Of a stretch of 64,000 bases of DNA, positions 45,453 to 58,869 are shown piece after piece. The DNA lies in assembly GCF_018446385.1 (NCBI RefSeq), contig NC_056005.1:61664239-61728238 (forward strand), read 5' to 3'. Both the position numbers and the translations under genes were made by a program. The notes under the pieces were generated by a model that made no database searches, was not told where the DNA came from, and was given only the letters and a program-made list of their open reading frames with translations. Position 1 is the first letter of the stretch; each line of letters starts with the position of its first letter. Origin of the DNA: Zingiber officinale. Taxonomy: Eukaryota; Streptophyta; Magnoliopsida; Zingiberales; Zingiberaceae.

Positions 45453-47299
45453 TGTTAGGTTCTTCGGGCCGCGAAAACCACTTTTTTCGCGTCGCGGAAA
45501 CCCCGAGTCACCCAAAGCCGTAGATCCGTGCAAAGATTCGTAAACAAAACTTTTTCGAAAAACTTTTTCTTGTACGAGTTTGTAAAACTTTAGATCTACA
45601 CTAGATGAAAGTTATACCTTCGAAGCGAAGCCCTTCGCGTTCCCGCTCGTCCAAATGATGCCGGATCTCAAGACCGTCAAGTGTCGGTCCTCTAGAAGTA
45701 TCCACACGGACACACTAGATGGAGGTGACCAAAAACCAAGGTGTGCTAGCACCTATGTGGTTCGGCCAAGGAAGGAGGAGAGGGAAAGGGAGAGCTTGAG
45801 AGGAAGAACACAAGGAAGAAGAAGGAGTTACACCACTTGAATGGGAAAATCAATCCACACCCCAAAACCAAGTGGCCGACCACTTTCAAAAACACAAATT
45901 AATTGCATTAATTGCAATTAATATGAAACCATTAAGAGAGTGGCTTTGTAACTTCCATGAGGTGGCACCCATGATGATGTGGAACATCATTATTGGTCCA
46001 CCTAATGCCAACTCACCAATGAGGTGGCAAAAGGTCAAGTCAAAATTGACCTTTGGTCTTCCTTCTCAAGTCAAGTCAAACTTGACTCAATCTGTACCAT
46101 GGTGGATCTAATCCAACCATTTGATTCGATCCAACTTAATATAATGAATCTAATTCATTAAATTAAATTGATTCAATGAGTCAAAATCTAAATTAGACTC
46201 ATTTAACACATGAATCAACTTGAGTCGAACTCAAGTTAGCCCAATTAGGATTACTCTTAATCCAATTTGATTCATCAAATGAATCTAATCCTCTTGGTTC
46301 ATCATATGAACCTAATCCCCATCTAATTGTCCTTAGTGTGTGACCCTATAGGTTCTTGTAACGTTGGCAATGCCCTAAACTCATTTAGGAGCATAAGTAA
46401 TGAGCGGTATCTAGCAACACATCATTACTACCCAAGTTACAAGAATGTCGAGATCCGACATCACCTTGTGACTACCAATTGTGACTACTCACAAAATAAT
46501 GACAAGTGTCCTTCTATCCTAGACATCTAGATTGATCAATGTGAGGCATAGACCGTGTCATCCTCTAATCAATCTAAATCTTGAACTCCAAGTAGACTCA
46601 CTCGATCAAATGAGCTCAACATCTAATGTTGACTCATTTGGGCATGGCCATGCACTTAGTGGTCTCACTCTTTCAAGAATACCGATATCGCTCCCGTCAT
46701 ATGGGAGGGATAGATCCCATCTACATCACTCACATCCCTCTACATAATTCGTTATATACCCAGTAATCGCCTTTATAGTCCACCCAGTTACGGGTGACGT
46801 TTGACGAAACCAAAGTACATAACTCCTTATGTAGGGATCCATGGTGACTTCAGGTCTAAGGACTAATAGTCATACTAATAGCCACATGAGAAAGTATATG
46901 ACACTCATATATACGATCCATGATACTTTCTCATGGCGGGTCATTCGATATACATTCTCTAATGCATACCGTCATGACATGATATCTATATCCATGACTT
47001 ATGAGATCAAGTCATCGGACCTACATGCTAGTCTTATTGTATTAACATTGTCCTAATGCTAATACTACTGACTAGGAATGATTTAGTAGTTCTATATCCT
47101 ATATCTCACTATCGATTCAACTAATCGATGATGATATAGGTATGAACCTTCTACTCAAGGACGCTATTATACTTAGTTTATTTGGCACTAATATAAATAA
47201 GTATAATAACCAAACAAATGCCTTTATTAATATACAAGAATATGATATACATGAGTCCATACAATCATCAAATGATTGGCTCTAGGGCTCTAACTAACA
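45453..47299 (-). repeat. 3' LTR of copia B (1847 bp)
   Basis: Plus coordinates begin TGTTAGGTTCTTCGG and end CTAACTAACA, next to the polypurine tract ATCTCCCAC (47300-47308). ORFs inside are repeated in the other LTR and are not genes. Compared with the other LTR it shows many small deletions around 46960-47130. Confidence 0.93.
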
Positions 47300-47309
47300 A
47301 TCTCCCACT

Positions 47310-50160
47310 AGCACTAGTGCCAATCAAGATAGGCTCTAAGGCCTAATGAGCTAGTGTGACCATCATGCTTCCACAAAGCCTTGGTCGGGATCTGATGATG
47401 TTAGCCTCAGTACTGCAAATCTTTATATCTCCTCTATCGATAATCTCTCGAATGAGATGGAACCGTAGTATGTGCTTGGTCAGGTGTGAGCGAGGTTCTT
47501 GCTCAGCTCCATTGTTGTCACAAGAGCTAGCCCAGTCGTGATGCTAGGAACCACCTCAAGTTGTGATGAACTCGGATGGATCAGCCTCTCCTGTTTCCTG
47601 CCGCGCAGAATATACTAACGTTGGCAAGACGTTTGGCCCGTTGAACTCTTCCACTCACAGCACCACCATTTAAGCAAAACACGAACCCCGATCGACGGTA
47701 ATCATCACGGTTTGGAAGTCATCCACCGTAACCCTTTAGCTAGCTCATCATTGCCTCCATATCAAGAAATATTCTTTAGTCGCTAGTACTTAAGAATATT
47801 CTTGACCGCTATCCCTTACTTTCACCATCTCGATCGGTATATCTCGCTCCATGCTCAAAGCATACGAGACATCCATGGGCATGATCGACATTAACATGGT
47901 GACATGATCTGGCTGAGGCATAAGGGATCTGATCCATGCAGCAGTTGCTCATGCCTCCTCCCCGCCGAATGAGCTGTCCGCAGCCACACCTACTGCCGCT
48001 CTCCATCCCCGTGTCCGGCACTCCCTCGGCAACACTTCGTGGTCCTCGCCGGAGAGGTGCCCTCAAAGATTTCTGCAGCAATTCTGTGCAAAGACTGACC
48101 ACCAATCAAACCTTAGATCTATCTCTATAGATCTGTATGCGGATGCCTCACCTAAGTCCTTCATTGAGAAGCAACTCCCTAGCCAGTTGAAGCATAGGGA
48201 TGTCCTTCCCAATGAGTAGTATGTCATCCACATACAATGAAGACAACTATGTCCCTACAACCTTCTTGTAGACACAAGGCTCATCTTCATTCTTGATGAA
48301 ACCAAACTGTTTGATCGCATCATCGAAGATTCCAGCTCCGAGAAGCTTGCTTTAGTCCATAAATGGACCTATGCAACTGCATACTCTGCTAGTATGCTGG
48401 GATCTACAAAACCCTCAGGTTGTGTCATGTACACATCCTCGAGTAGGTATTCAGAAACGCGGTTTTGACATCCATCTGCCATATCTCATAGTCATGGTAT
48501 GCTGCAATCGAATGGACTTAAACATCGCTACTGGAGAAAAGGTTTCATCATAGTCAATACCATGAATCGCTTGAAACCTTTAGCTACCAAGCGACCCTTA
48601 TAGATAGGTCCATCCATGTCAGTATTTATCTTAAAGACCCACTTACACCCAATGGGTTTTACCCTTCTGTGGATCAACCAAAGTCCATACTTGGTTGGTG
48701 TACATGGATTCCATTTCCGATCTCATGGCTTCTAGCCATTTCTCGAATCTGGTCTCATCAGCTTCCGATAGGTGGTAGGCTCATCCTCTATGAGCACAAT
48801 GTCGTCGTCGTAGTCGAGAGAAATGAGTATCTCAGTCGAACGACGCACCCTATCGGACTGCCAAGAATATGTCTTGAACCGGTGTGTTCCTCAACCTTGT
48901 GGAACAACATCATCCACAACACTTTGTGGTTCCAGTTCAATTTCCATCGAGGCATTAGTGCTATTGTTCGCATCTTGAAGATCGAACGCGCTCCCACTAG
49001 TCTTTCTAGAAACAAAGTCCCTTTCTAGAAAGACCCCGGTCTTCTACAACTACCCTTGTCGTTGGTGAATGTAGAATATCCCTTAGTTTCCTTGGGATAT
49101 CCGAATGAAGTAAATGCTTGATTCGGTTGGGTCCTTGTTGCGAGACTTGGCACGTAAGCCTCACAACCCCAAATCCTCATGAAAGACACCGTCTCTCCCA
49201 CCTATCCTATCTATGGTGTCTTTATCACGGCCTTTGATGGAACTCCGGTTGAGTATGAAAGCTGCCATGTCTAGAGCATATCCCCATAGATACGGAAGAT
49301 CATGTGACTCATCATAGATCGTACTATATCTAATAAGGTACGATTCCTCCTTTCGGATACACCATTCCACCGTGGTGTTCGAGGAGTGAGTTGAGATAAA
49401 ATCCCACACTCAACTAAGTAGTCACGAAACTCATGGCTTAAGTATTCACCACCTCGATGATCAAGTACATTAATACTCTTGCCAAGCTGTTTTGCACTTC
49501 ATTCTTGAATTCTTTGAACTTTTCAAAGGATTGACTTATGTGTCATCAAGTACACATAACCGTATCTACTAATCATTAAATGTGATGAAGTACCAATAAC
49601 CGCCTCTAGCAACATTGAAAGGGCCACATACATCACTATGTATGAGTCCTAACAAATCTTGCTCTCTCGCTATGCCCACTAAAGGCGTCTTGGTCATCTT
49701 GCCTCGTAGGCATGACTCGCATATCTCATATGATTCAAAATCAAATGAGTCCAAAACCATCCTTATGGAGTTGGGATAGGCGCTTGTCATTTATATGACC
49801 TAAGCGAGGTAGGTATGGTTCATGTCATTTGACTTGAACCTCTTGGTACTAATGTTATAGATAGGGCTCTCAAGGTCTAGATTATAGAGTCCGTTTATTA
49901 GTGGTGCACTACAATAGAACATATCTTTTAAATAAAGAACAACATTTGTCTTTTATTATAAAAGTATCCTTTCTTGTCTAAACAAGAAACTGAAACTATG
50001 TTCTTAGTAAGAGCACATAACAACAATCATCTAAATCTAGTACAAGGCCAGAGGGCGAGTGATAAGTTCCACAAAGAATGACAACAACCCTGGATTTACT
50101 CGTAGGTCCACCTCGCTCTTTGCCAATGCTCTGCTATTTCTCAACAAATGTGAGAAGCAC
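47310..50160 (-). pseudogene. Copia B pol: protease end, integrase, RT, RNase H (degraded)
   Basis: Readable pieces: integrase zinc part and core start 49790-49569 (CESCLRGKMTKT, HSDVCGPF), core pieces to 49100, RT fragments 48800-48130 in several frames, RNase H traces 47800-47320. Numerous 1-20 bp deletions relative to copia A. At about 47935-48105 a GC-rich segment takes the place of the expected RT sequence. No enzyme could be made. Confidence 0.85.
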
Positions 50161-51046
50161 ATCCAGTATCTAATACCCATGATGTAGAAATAGATAGATT
50201 GACTTCTATAACATATATACCTGAAGTGAAAGTCTCACTTCGCTTCTTCTTAAGATCCTCCAAGTATACCTTGCAGTTCCTCTTCCAGTGCCCGGTCTTA
50301 CCGCAGTGGAAGCAGGTAGCATCCTTGGCGACCCCTCCTTTAGGCTTTAGTACCTTGCCTTTGCCCTTGGTTTGGGACTTTCCCTTACCTTTGGGCTTGC
50401 CCTTGCCCTTGTGCTTCTGGACCATCAGAATGGGCTTAACCTTCTTAAGGTTAATCTCAGCAGTTCGTAATATGCTAAGTAGCTCGGGCAGTGGCTTGTC
50501 AATCTCGTTCATGTTATAGTTGAGAACGAATTGACTATAGCTATCCGGCAAGGACTGCAAGATCAAGTCAGTGGCCAGCTCTTGGCCAAGTGGGAACCCC
50601 AATCTTTGTAGGTTCTCTATGTACCCAATCATCTTGAGTACATAAGGACCTACAGGAGCCCCGTCTGACATCTTGCACTGAAACAGTGCCTTCGAGATCT
50701 CAAATCTCTCATGCCTCGCTTGTCCCTGATATAGTTGGCGAAGATGCTCAACCATATCGAAAGCACCCATCAACTCATGTTGCTTCTGAAGCTCTGAGTT
50801 CATGGTCGCGAGCATTAGACAGGACACATCTAATGCGTCATCTTGATGCTTCTTGTAAGCATCTTTGTCGGCTCGCGGGGCATTGGCAGGAGGAGCCTCC
50901 GGAATGGGCTGCTCCAGAACGTACAGCTTACGCTCCTGGGTGAGAACTATTCTCAAGTTCCTGTACCAGTCCAGGAAATTCGCTCCATTGAGCTTGTCCT
51001 TCTCAAGGACAGATCGCAGGGAGAAGGAATTCGTGTTCGACGTCAT
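50141..51046 (-). CDS. Copia B gag with start of protease
   Basis: An uninterrupted 301-codon frame beginning MTSNTNSFSLRSVLEKDKL. Capsid domain at residues 10-190 (FLDWYRNLRIVL, YNMNEIDKPLPELL). A basic KGKGKPKGKGKSQTKGKGK stretch lies near residue 215. CCHC zinc knuckle CFHCGKTGHWKRNC near 255-268. The protease active-site WVLDTGCASHIC comes at the very end, where a stop cuts it. Gag packages element RNA. This copy could still supply particle protein, including for gag-deleted relatives such as copia A. Whether it is expressed is unknown. Confidence 0.85.
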   Translation of the reverse strand: MTSNTNSFSLRSVLEKDKLNGANFLDWYRNLRIVLTQERKLYVLEQPIPEAPPANAPRADKDAYKKHQDDALDVSCLMLATMNSELQKQHELMGAFDMVEHLRQLYQGQARHERFEISKALFQCKMSDGAPVGPYVLKMIGYIENLQRLGFPLGQELATDLILQSLPDSYSQFVLNYNMNEIDKPLPELLSILRTAEINLKKVKPILMVQKHKGKGKPKGKGKSQTKGKGKVLKPKGGVAKDATCFHCGKTGHWKRNCKVYLEDLKKKRSETFTSGIYVIEVNLSISTSWVLDTGCASHIC

Positions 51047-52683
51047 GGTTATCTACAACAGAAAATTTGCAGAAATAAATATCATATTCTTTAAAAATCA
51101 TTTAATTAGGCCTTTAATTAAATGATGCTCCCACTGAATTCTATAATTCTTGTGGGACAAGATCCACATCATACTAACCCTTGAGTTAGCTTTGGCTAAT
51201 ACGCCCAAGGCTTAGTTTGATCGATAGGTAACGATTACCAATTACATCTCTATGCAACTCTTGTTTATAGAATAAAATCCTCATTTATATTAAAACTCGA
51301 GTTAGCTTTGGCTAATACGCCCGAGAGTTAATATAGATGTGATTTTGACCTATCTTTCCAACTATTGGAAGAATGCCTATAGTTGACTCGATCCAACCGA
51401 GTAACTGTGAATACTCAATCTAATTGAGTTTGTATTCACCCATGCGTTGATAGGCGGGACCAAGATTGTCCCTCCGTACCCTACCAAGATAATATGTATT
51501 GCTCTGCTTTGGCAGATTCAACAATACATGTGATCGAGGTAGTGATAGGTATCACGGCACGGTTAGGCATTTTAGAGTTGGTTCGATCTAGATCTAATCT
51601 AATCGAGAAGGATGCATCTTGTGCACGACTTAGATCTAATCGCAAGGGTGCATCATGTGCACGACTTAGATCTAATCTAATCGTTAAGGCACTAATTAAT
51701 TAATTAATTATTAAACATGCATCAAATACATAATAATTAATTAATTAATCTATTTGTGATTTAGTCATGGCCCTACTACGATCTTCTCAAGCGAATGAGA
51801 AGATCGAATGGTCAACCTAGGGTCAACAGCTTCACCAAGCTCCTCCCTTTGACCACCTTGTGTTGCTCGTGCCCGCCTCGGAACTCCGTCTCGTGTGGAC
51901 CCTCCACCGCTCCAATTTGTACATTACAATTTGAAACTCGAGTTACATTCGAGTCTAAATCTAATTTACAACCAGAATATAAGAGAGAGGCACGACTCGC
52001 AGGTCGCGAAAATAAAATAAAATTACAAGCACGCACATCACATAACGGCACGCAGGACGTATTATGAATTACAACACATTGTCCAATCAAATTGGGTCTT
52101 TGGGCCATGACTATCACAAATTTAATATATAATCCAAAATTATATATTTTCATAATTTTCTATAATTTTAAAATTAATTTTTAAATTTTTACGAGTAAAA
52201 TATCGCGGAACGGATCCCCTTGCGGGGCCCAGGGGCAGCGCCCCTACCCTCGATCTAACCATCGCGAGGGTTCCTTTGCGATCCAACAGCGCCTAAACCC
52301 ACTGTCCCAAAACGATTTGGGCCGAGACATTGCCGTTTCGGAAAAATCTTCCCGGCGGGTTCGTTTTTAGTGATTTCGGGTGCAATCGCGGAGCAAATCC
52401 CCTTGCGGGGTTAGGGGCAGTACCCACGATCTAACCATCGTGAGTTGCTCCTTTGCGATCTAATGGCACCCGACCCCGCTGTCCCAAACGAATTTGGGGC
52501 AAAACGAAGCCGTTTACAAGAAAACTTTCCGGTAGCCGAAGCCTACAAGTGCCGAGACACTTGTGCTTCGCTTCTACGGAAAAATTACTCATAAAAACTC
52601 TAAAAACTCAATTTTTACAGAAAATTACAGAAGGTATATTTTTCATAAAAATACAAACGAACTCGTACAAGTCTTTGCACGTG
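51047..52683 (-). other. Leader of copia B
   Basis: Homologous to the copia A leader, with stem-loops at 51170-51219 and 51282-51339. A near-duplicate of about 180 bp is present (52200-52360 and 52385-52540, both with CCTTGCGGGG and CGATCTAACCATCG). The copia A leader has only one copy (9180-9340). Confidence 0.75.
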
Positions 52684-52696
52684 GCTCTGATACCAC
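52684..52696 (-). other. Primer-binding site of copia B
   Basis: On the minus strand GTGGTATCAGAGC next to the CCCAACA LTR end. Confidence 0.95.
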
Positions 52697-54544
52697 TGTT
52701 GGGTTCTTCGGGCCGCGAAAACCGCTTTTTCGCGTCGCGGAAACCCCGAGTCACCCAAAGCCGTAGATCCGTGCAAAGATTCGTAAACAAAACTTTTCGA
52801 AAAACTTTTTCTTGTACGAGTTTGTAAAACTTTAGATCTACACTAGATGAAAGTTATACCTTCGAAGCGAAGCCCTTCGCTTATCCCGCTCGTCCAAGGG
52901 GTTGCCGGATCTCTAGACCGTCAAGCGCCGGTCCTCTAGAAGTATCCACACGGACACGGAGGTGACCAAAAACCAAGGTGTGCTAGCACCTATATGGTTC
53001 GGCCAAGGAAGGAGGAGAGGGAAAGGGAGAGCTTGAGAGGAAGAACACAAGGAAGAAGAAGGAGTTACACCACTTGAATGGGAAAATCAATTCACACCCC
53101 AAAACCAAGTGGCCGGCCACTTTCAAAAACACAAATTAATTGCATTAATTGCAATTAATATGAAACCATTAAGAGAGTGGCTTTGTAACTTCCATGAGGT
53201 GGCACCCATGATGATGTGGAACATCATTATTGGTCCACCTAATGCCAACTCACCAATGAGGTGGCAAAAGGTCAAGTCAAAATTGACCTTTGGTCTTCCT
53301 TCTCAAGTCAAGTCAAACTTGACTCAATCTGTACCATGGTGGATCTAATCCAACCATTTGATTCGAGCCAACTTAATATAATGAATCTAATTCATTAAAT
53401 TAAATTGATTCAATGAGTCAAAATCTAAATTAGACTCATTTAACACATGAATCAACTTGAGTCGAACTCAAGTTAGCCCAATTAGGATTACTCTTAATCC
53501 AATTTGATTCATCAAATGAATCTAATCCTCTTGGTTCATCATATGAACCTAATTCCCATCTAATTGTCCTTAGTGTGTGACCCTATAGGTTCTTGTAACG
53601 TTGGCAATGCCCTAAACCCATTTAGGAGCATAAGTAATGTGCGGTATCTAGCAACACATCATTACTACCCAAGTTACAAGAATGTCGAGATCCGACATCA
53701 CCTTGTGACTACCAATTGTGACTACTCACAAAATAATGACAAGTGTCCTTCTATCCTAGACATCTAGATTGATCAATGTGAGGCATAGACCGTGTCATCC
53801 TCTAATCAATCTAAATCTTGAACTCCAAGTAGACTCACTCGATCAAATGAGCTCAACATCTAATGTTGACTCATTTGGGCATGGCAATGCACTTAGTGGT
53901 CTCACTCTATCAAGAATACCGATGTCGCTCCCGTCATATGGGAGGGATAGATCCCATCTACATCACTCACATCCTTCTACATAATTCGTTATATACCCAG
54001 TAATCGCCTTTATAGTCCACCCAGTTACGGGTGACGTTTGACGAAACCAAAGTACATAACTCCTTATATAGGGATCCATGGTGACTTCAGGTCTAAGGAC
54101 TAATAGTCATACTAATAGCCACATGAGAAAGTATATGACACTCATATAACGATCCATGATACTTTCTCATGGCGGGTCATTCAGTATATATTCTCTAATG
54201 CATACCCATGTGTCAGCTTGATATCTCTATATCCATGACTTATGAGATCAAGTCATCGAGCTGACCTACATGCTAGTCTTATTGTATTAACATTGTCCTA
54301 GAATGCTAATACTCGACTAGGAATGATTTAGAGTAGTGTTCCCTATATCATCTCACTATCGATTCAACTAATCGATTAATATAGGTATGAACCTTCTACT
54401 CAAGGACGCTATTATACTTAGTCTATTTGGCACTAATATAAATAAGTATAATAACCAAACAAATGCCTTTATTAATATACAAGAATATGATATACATGAG
54501 TCCATACAATCATCAAATGATTGGCTCTAGGGCTCTAACTAACA
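52697..54544 (-). repeat. 5' LTR of copia B (1848 bp)
   Basis: Begins TGTTGGGTTCTTCGG and ends CTAACTAACA, followed by the TGTTA duplication. Matches 45453-47299 closely, including the repeated small ORFs. Confidence 0.95.
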
Positions 54545-54549
54545 TGTTA

Positions 54550-54958
54550 TTATATAGGGATTAAGAGAACGCACATCCATAATAACAGAGGTTCTGTTCT
54601 TTTATTTAGTTAGTACAAATCGAACAACCGCAGATGGTCCTGCTCAATACACACATAGTGTACTAGTGTAATTTTGTAGTCAAGACAGACTAATATCATA
54701 TTACACTACAACCGTTCCAATGGTTTGCCCCAAACCATTTTGGTTGTGAGCTATTATTTATAATTTATAAGGAATCGATAACATGATCTTCTGTGTACCA
54801 CTACACACCTTGTTATCTACAATATAAATTAAATGGACAACTGCATTGACATATATATAAATATAAAATGTAGACATTTGACCAATGTGATTCTCATTTC
54901 AAAATCTTTCAAAACATATGTTTATAAAAAAGCTAGGCTTATAGTATTCATCCCAACA
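54550..54958 (-). repeat. 5' LTR of copia C, distal part
   Basis: Continues the LTR from 45447 and ends ATCCCAACA, matching 38664-39072. Confidence 0.93.
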
Positions 54959-54969
54959 GCCACTACTCA

Positions 54970-55201
54970 AATAGTCATTGACCTACCCTTGAAACTTAAA
55001 TAAGAGCTAGTTGCATGTTTAACACGTAACAATGACATTTTTGCTTGGGAGTCCAAAAAGATCACAGGTGTCTCATCCATAATTATGGAGCACATACTCC
55101 ATGTCTTCCTTGACACCTGTATGGTCAAGTAGAGAAAGAGAGATTTTAGGGCAGATCAGAATAAGATCATCCCGCCAGAAATGGACAAGCTACTGAGGTC
55201 G
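54970..55201 (+). pseudogene. Fragment of Tat/Retand pol (protease-RT junction)
   Basis: Plus-strand translation gives ELVACLTRNNDIFAWE, then after a stop ADQNKIIPPEMDKLLRS. This is the stretch just before the RT domain in Tat-type gypsy pol. About 230 bp only, cut by copia C on the left and the minus-strand chromovirus LTR on the right. It is too short to tell whether it belonged to the Tat element at 25188. Confidence 0.65.
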
Positions 55202-56079
55202 TGTAAAGCCCGCCCTCCCTGCTAACCCTAAGGGACGGGGCTACGATACTCTATGTACAAATTTTTCTCTCTTTTTTTTTTAAAGCAGGTTCTTATTTGG
55301 TTGCCTAGCCACTGCCACACACATCTCCTTGCCTCTCCTGCTGCTCCTTTAGCTCATCCAGCTTTTTCCTTTATCTGTGGTACAAGGACAGTAAGCTGTG
55401 AGCACTCATGGCTCAGTAAGTTCCTTTCCTACTCACTAAACCGAAAATCATAGTATAATCAAAGAATGTCTCAACATGGCATCATTTCAACTAGTCATGA
55501 CATAATGTAACATACTCTTTTAAGCATATCATGCAACATGAAGAAATCATAACTAGTCATGGCATATCATAGCGTAAAGCATAGCATGAAGCATAACATA
55601 ATCGTATCTAATCATGGCATATCGTCATAAGGAGTCATGGCATATCCTACACATGGACATATCATGAAACATAACATAATCATATCTAACCATGGCATAT
55701 CATAAATCATCATAAGGTATATGCAATATGATTTTGAAAAACATGTATCTGAAAAACATGTGTATGTCTCATGATCTTTAAAACCATTTCTTCTTACATA
55801 TATACTTGAACATAATCTCAACTTAAAGGGGATCCCGGCTATGTACCACTTACATATTGCGCGCAACCTATGTAGGTCCAAGGTAGCAAGTCTTGAACCC
55901 TACAAGGCAACATACTAGGCCCGAGTCTTACTCCATCGACCTAGGGGCACTTAGGAGCCCATCCCTAACGAGGCCCGAGTCTTATTCCATCGACCCCGGG
56001 GCGCTTATGGAGCCCACCCTTGGTACAAGCCATATAAAGTAAAGTACATGTCATACTTATACATATCATACATCATAAA

Positions 56080-56330
56080 AGCATGCATCACTTAGGCACA
56101 CATCCTATCATAAAAGTATGCATCACTTAGGCATACATCATGTCATAAAAGTATGCATCACTTAGGCATACATCATATCATAAAGGTATGCATCACTTAG
56201 GCATACATCATGTCATAAAGGTATGCATCACTTAGGCAACATCATACCATAAAAGTATGCATCACTTAGGCATACATCATATCATAATAATATGCATCAC
56301 TTAGGCATAGATCATAAAAACATGCATATC
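56080..56330. repeat. 35-bp minisatellite in LTR (about 7 units)
   Basis: Units of AAAAGTATGCATCACTTAGG plus CATACATCATRTCAT, 33-36 bp each. It fades into looser AAGCATGCATATTTT repeats to about 56560. Confidence 0.85.
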
Positions 56331-58869
56331 TTAAGCATAAAGCATATCATCAAGCATGCATAATTTAACCACATAGCATATCATGAAAGCATGCATATTT
56401 TAAGCACTAAACATAGCATCAAAGCATGCATAATTTAACCACACATCATAACATAAGCATGCATATTTTCAGCTCATATCATATCATCAAAGCATGTAAA
56501 ATTTACCCACATATCATAACATAAAGCATGCATATTTTGAACTCATAACATATCGTAGAAATTCTCATCTTGTATAGCTCACAAGCATACATGTCTAAGC
56601 ATAAAAGTGTATCATGTGCTCATCCAATCATAAGGAACAATGTAACATGATTAATTTGGGTACTAAGCTTCCTAATCCTTTGGGTTCTTATCTTGGCTGA
56701 AACCCTCTTAGGTGCCAATTCAGGTTTTAAACAACATCCAAGCATGTAGAACCTAATTCATCCACATATCATTTTCATAGGAAGTATTATAAACAAGATT
56801 TACTTGGACTCTAAGTTCTCCAAGTCCTTAAACCTCATTTGGCCGAACCTTAACAAGTGTGAAACAAGGTTCTAAATGACATAAAGCATGGAAACCTTAA
56901 CCATATTTATAGAATTTGTGTCAAGGAATATGGTAAGCACAATTGAGTTAGTTCCTAAATCCTTTAAGCCCTTAAAATTATGTCATGGCCGAAACTTACA
57001 AGTACTCATTTAGGTTTTCAAGCAAGCATACAAGCATGTGAACTTACTCTAACATCATGTATAAATTTATAAATGGCATCATACAAGTGGTTATGGCCGA
57101 AACTTCCCTTAGCTTCAATTTAGGTCACTAACAACATATAGCATGTGAATTTTTAGCTTTCTACATTTCATATTCCATGGAGAGTGACATGAGCATGTTC
57201 AATGTAAGTTCTAGGGTTTCTAAGGCATGTATCCCTTCATGCCCGAGACTTTAAGGTGTCCATTTGAATCATAGTTAAATATATAAGCATGTGAACACAA
57301 TCAACATGTTATCTCAATTTCATAAGAAGCATCTTTCACACATGAGGTCTAAATTTTAAGGTTTCTAGGTCTTTAAACCCTACATGGCCGAACCTCATCA
57401 AGCATGGAATTTGTTCAAATGGCATAAAAGCATAGAAAGTCATAACACATTTCATAACATGTATAAAAGTCAAGCACTATAAGCATACATTTAAATTGTG
57501 TCTTAGGTTTCCTAGGTTTTTCCTTTCTTTATCTCATAGCATATGTTTGGCCGAAACCTTCCAAGTCTTTAAACTAGGTTTTAGGTGGCCTAAAGTATGG
57601 AAAACCTAAACAATTTTTATGGCAAAAACATCAAAGGAACTATACATATAAGTTTGGCTCACAAACAAGCTAGGACCCTTGTGGTCATAATTATCATATA
57701 TCATGCAACCAATTTTCCTATACTCTAATTAAGCATGGGAGCATCAAACAACTTTCATATCTTATTGTCATGGAGGTTTTGAGCATGTTAAAAAAAATCT
57801 GTTTAAGCTATTCTAAACCATCCACCTTACCATGGCCGAAACATTAAAAGTGATGTTCATGAGTTTCTATCAGCATACAAGCATGCAACTCTTTAAGAAA
57901 CTCTATATTCTATCATATAAACATGATGAGTTTAAATTCAAAGTCTTCCTAACCCTAAACCCTTCCTTGGCCGAAACTTGTGAGTGGGGTACTTTTGGTT
58001 CCAAGTAACCTTCAAGTATGAAAACAATAATGGATCCTTAACCATTTATTTAGAGGGTTTTATGCAAGTTAGGTAAACAAATAAATTCCCTAGCCCTTAT
58101 AAAACCTTTTTGGCCGAAACTCTAGGGTTAGGTACATCTCTAATCTAGCATCACATATATATAAAAATATGAGAGAAAACCTTCTTACAAAGCATAGAAA
58201 AATTATCATGAATCAAGGCTTATATTAAACATTCCTAGGATCAACAAGTCCTTTCTTTGGCCGAATTCTCACAACTTTGTTTCTAGGTTTTAAAATCCTC
58301 ATAAAATCCAAAAACACATTAAAACCACTTGTACCACAGGTGAGGGGATACTTACTTCCTTTTCGCTTGTGGTTCTAAAGTGTGGTGATGGAAAAAAGGG
58401 TCTCTTCTTCTTGTTCTCCTCCTTTGATTTCCCTTGGTAGCCTTCCTTGTATCCTAGGAGGAACCTTGTTTTGGGGGTCAAAAATGGAGGAGAGGGGGCT
58501 GACGCTCTCGGTGGTGGAGAGGAGAGAATGAGAGAAATGAGAGAAAAATAAAATCTTCTCTTTACATGCTCCCTTTTATGTTAAGGGGGAAGAGGTAGCA
58601 AAATTGGTTTTTTTTTGCTTTCCTTCTCCCTTAGCCCTTTTTTTTTCTTTTTTATTTTATTTATTTATTTGTTCTCATCATTCATGATGAAACAAGGGGG
58701 AATGAATCCCCTTAATTGTCCTCTTTAAGTCACGGCAAAGGGAGAGGAAGAGGGAGAGAAAAGAAGGAAGGCAAGTTGCCTTTCTCTTGCTCTTTTCTTG
58801 CTTTCTTTTGGCTAGCTTTTACTCTCATCCTTATCATGAGTTTCCCTCCTTTGCTATCAATATATCATT

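Larger units (their letters stand above)
45453..54544 (-). mobile_element. Copia B (same family as copia A)
   Basis: 9092 bp, TG...CA ends, flanked by TGTTA (45448-45452 and 54545-54549). LTRs of 1847 and 1848 bp, primer site, leader with the paired stem-loops, an open gag and a heavily shifted pol. It is younger than copia C, which it interrupts. The empty site is preserved in the other LTR of copia C (GCTTGTTATTATATAGGG at about 38657). Confidence 0.95.
37430..54958 (-). mobile_element. Copia C (Ty1/copia), carrying copia B in its 5' LTR
   Basis: Minus-strand element, LTRs 37430-39072 and 44173-54958 (the latter interrupted at 45453-54544). The gag-protease and pol relics lie between. Primer site and polypurine tract are in place. 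The flanks do not match (ATTTT before, GCCAC after), and they belong to different elements (chromovirus LTR left, Tat pol right), so the locus was rearranged after or during insertion. Confidence 0.9.
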
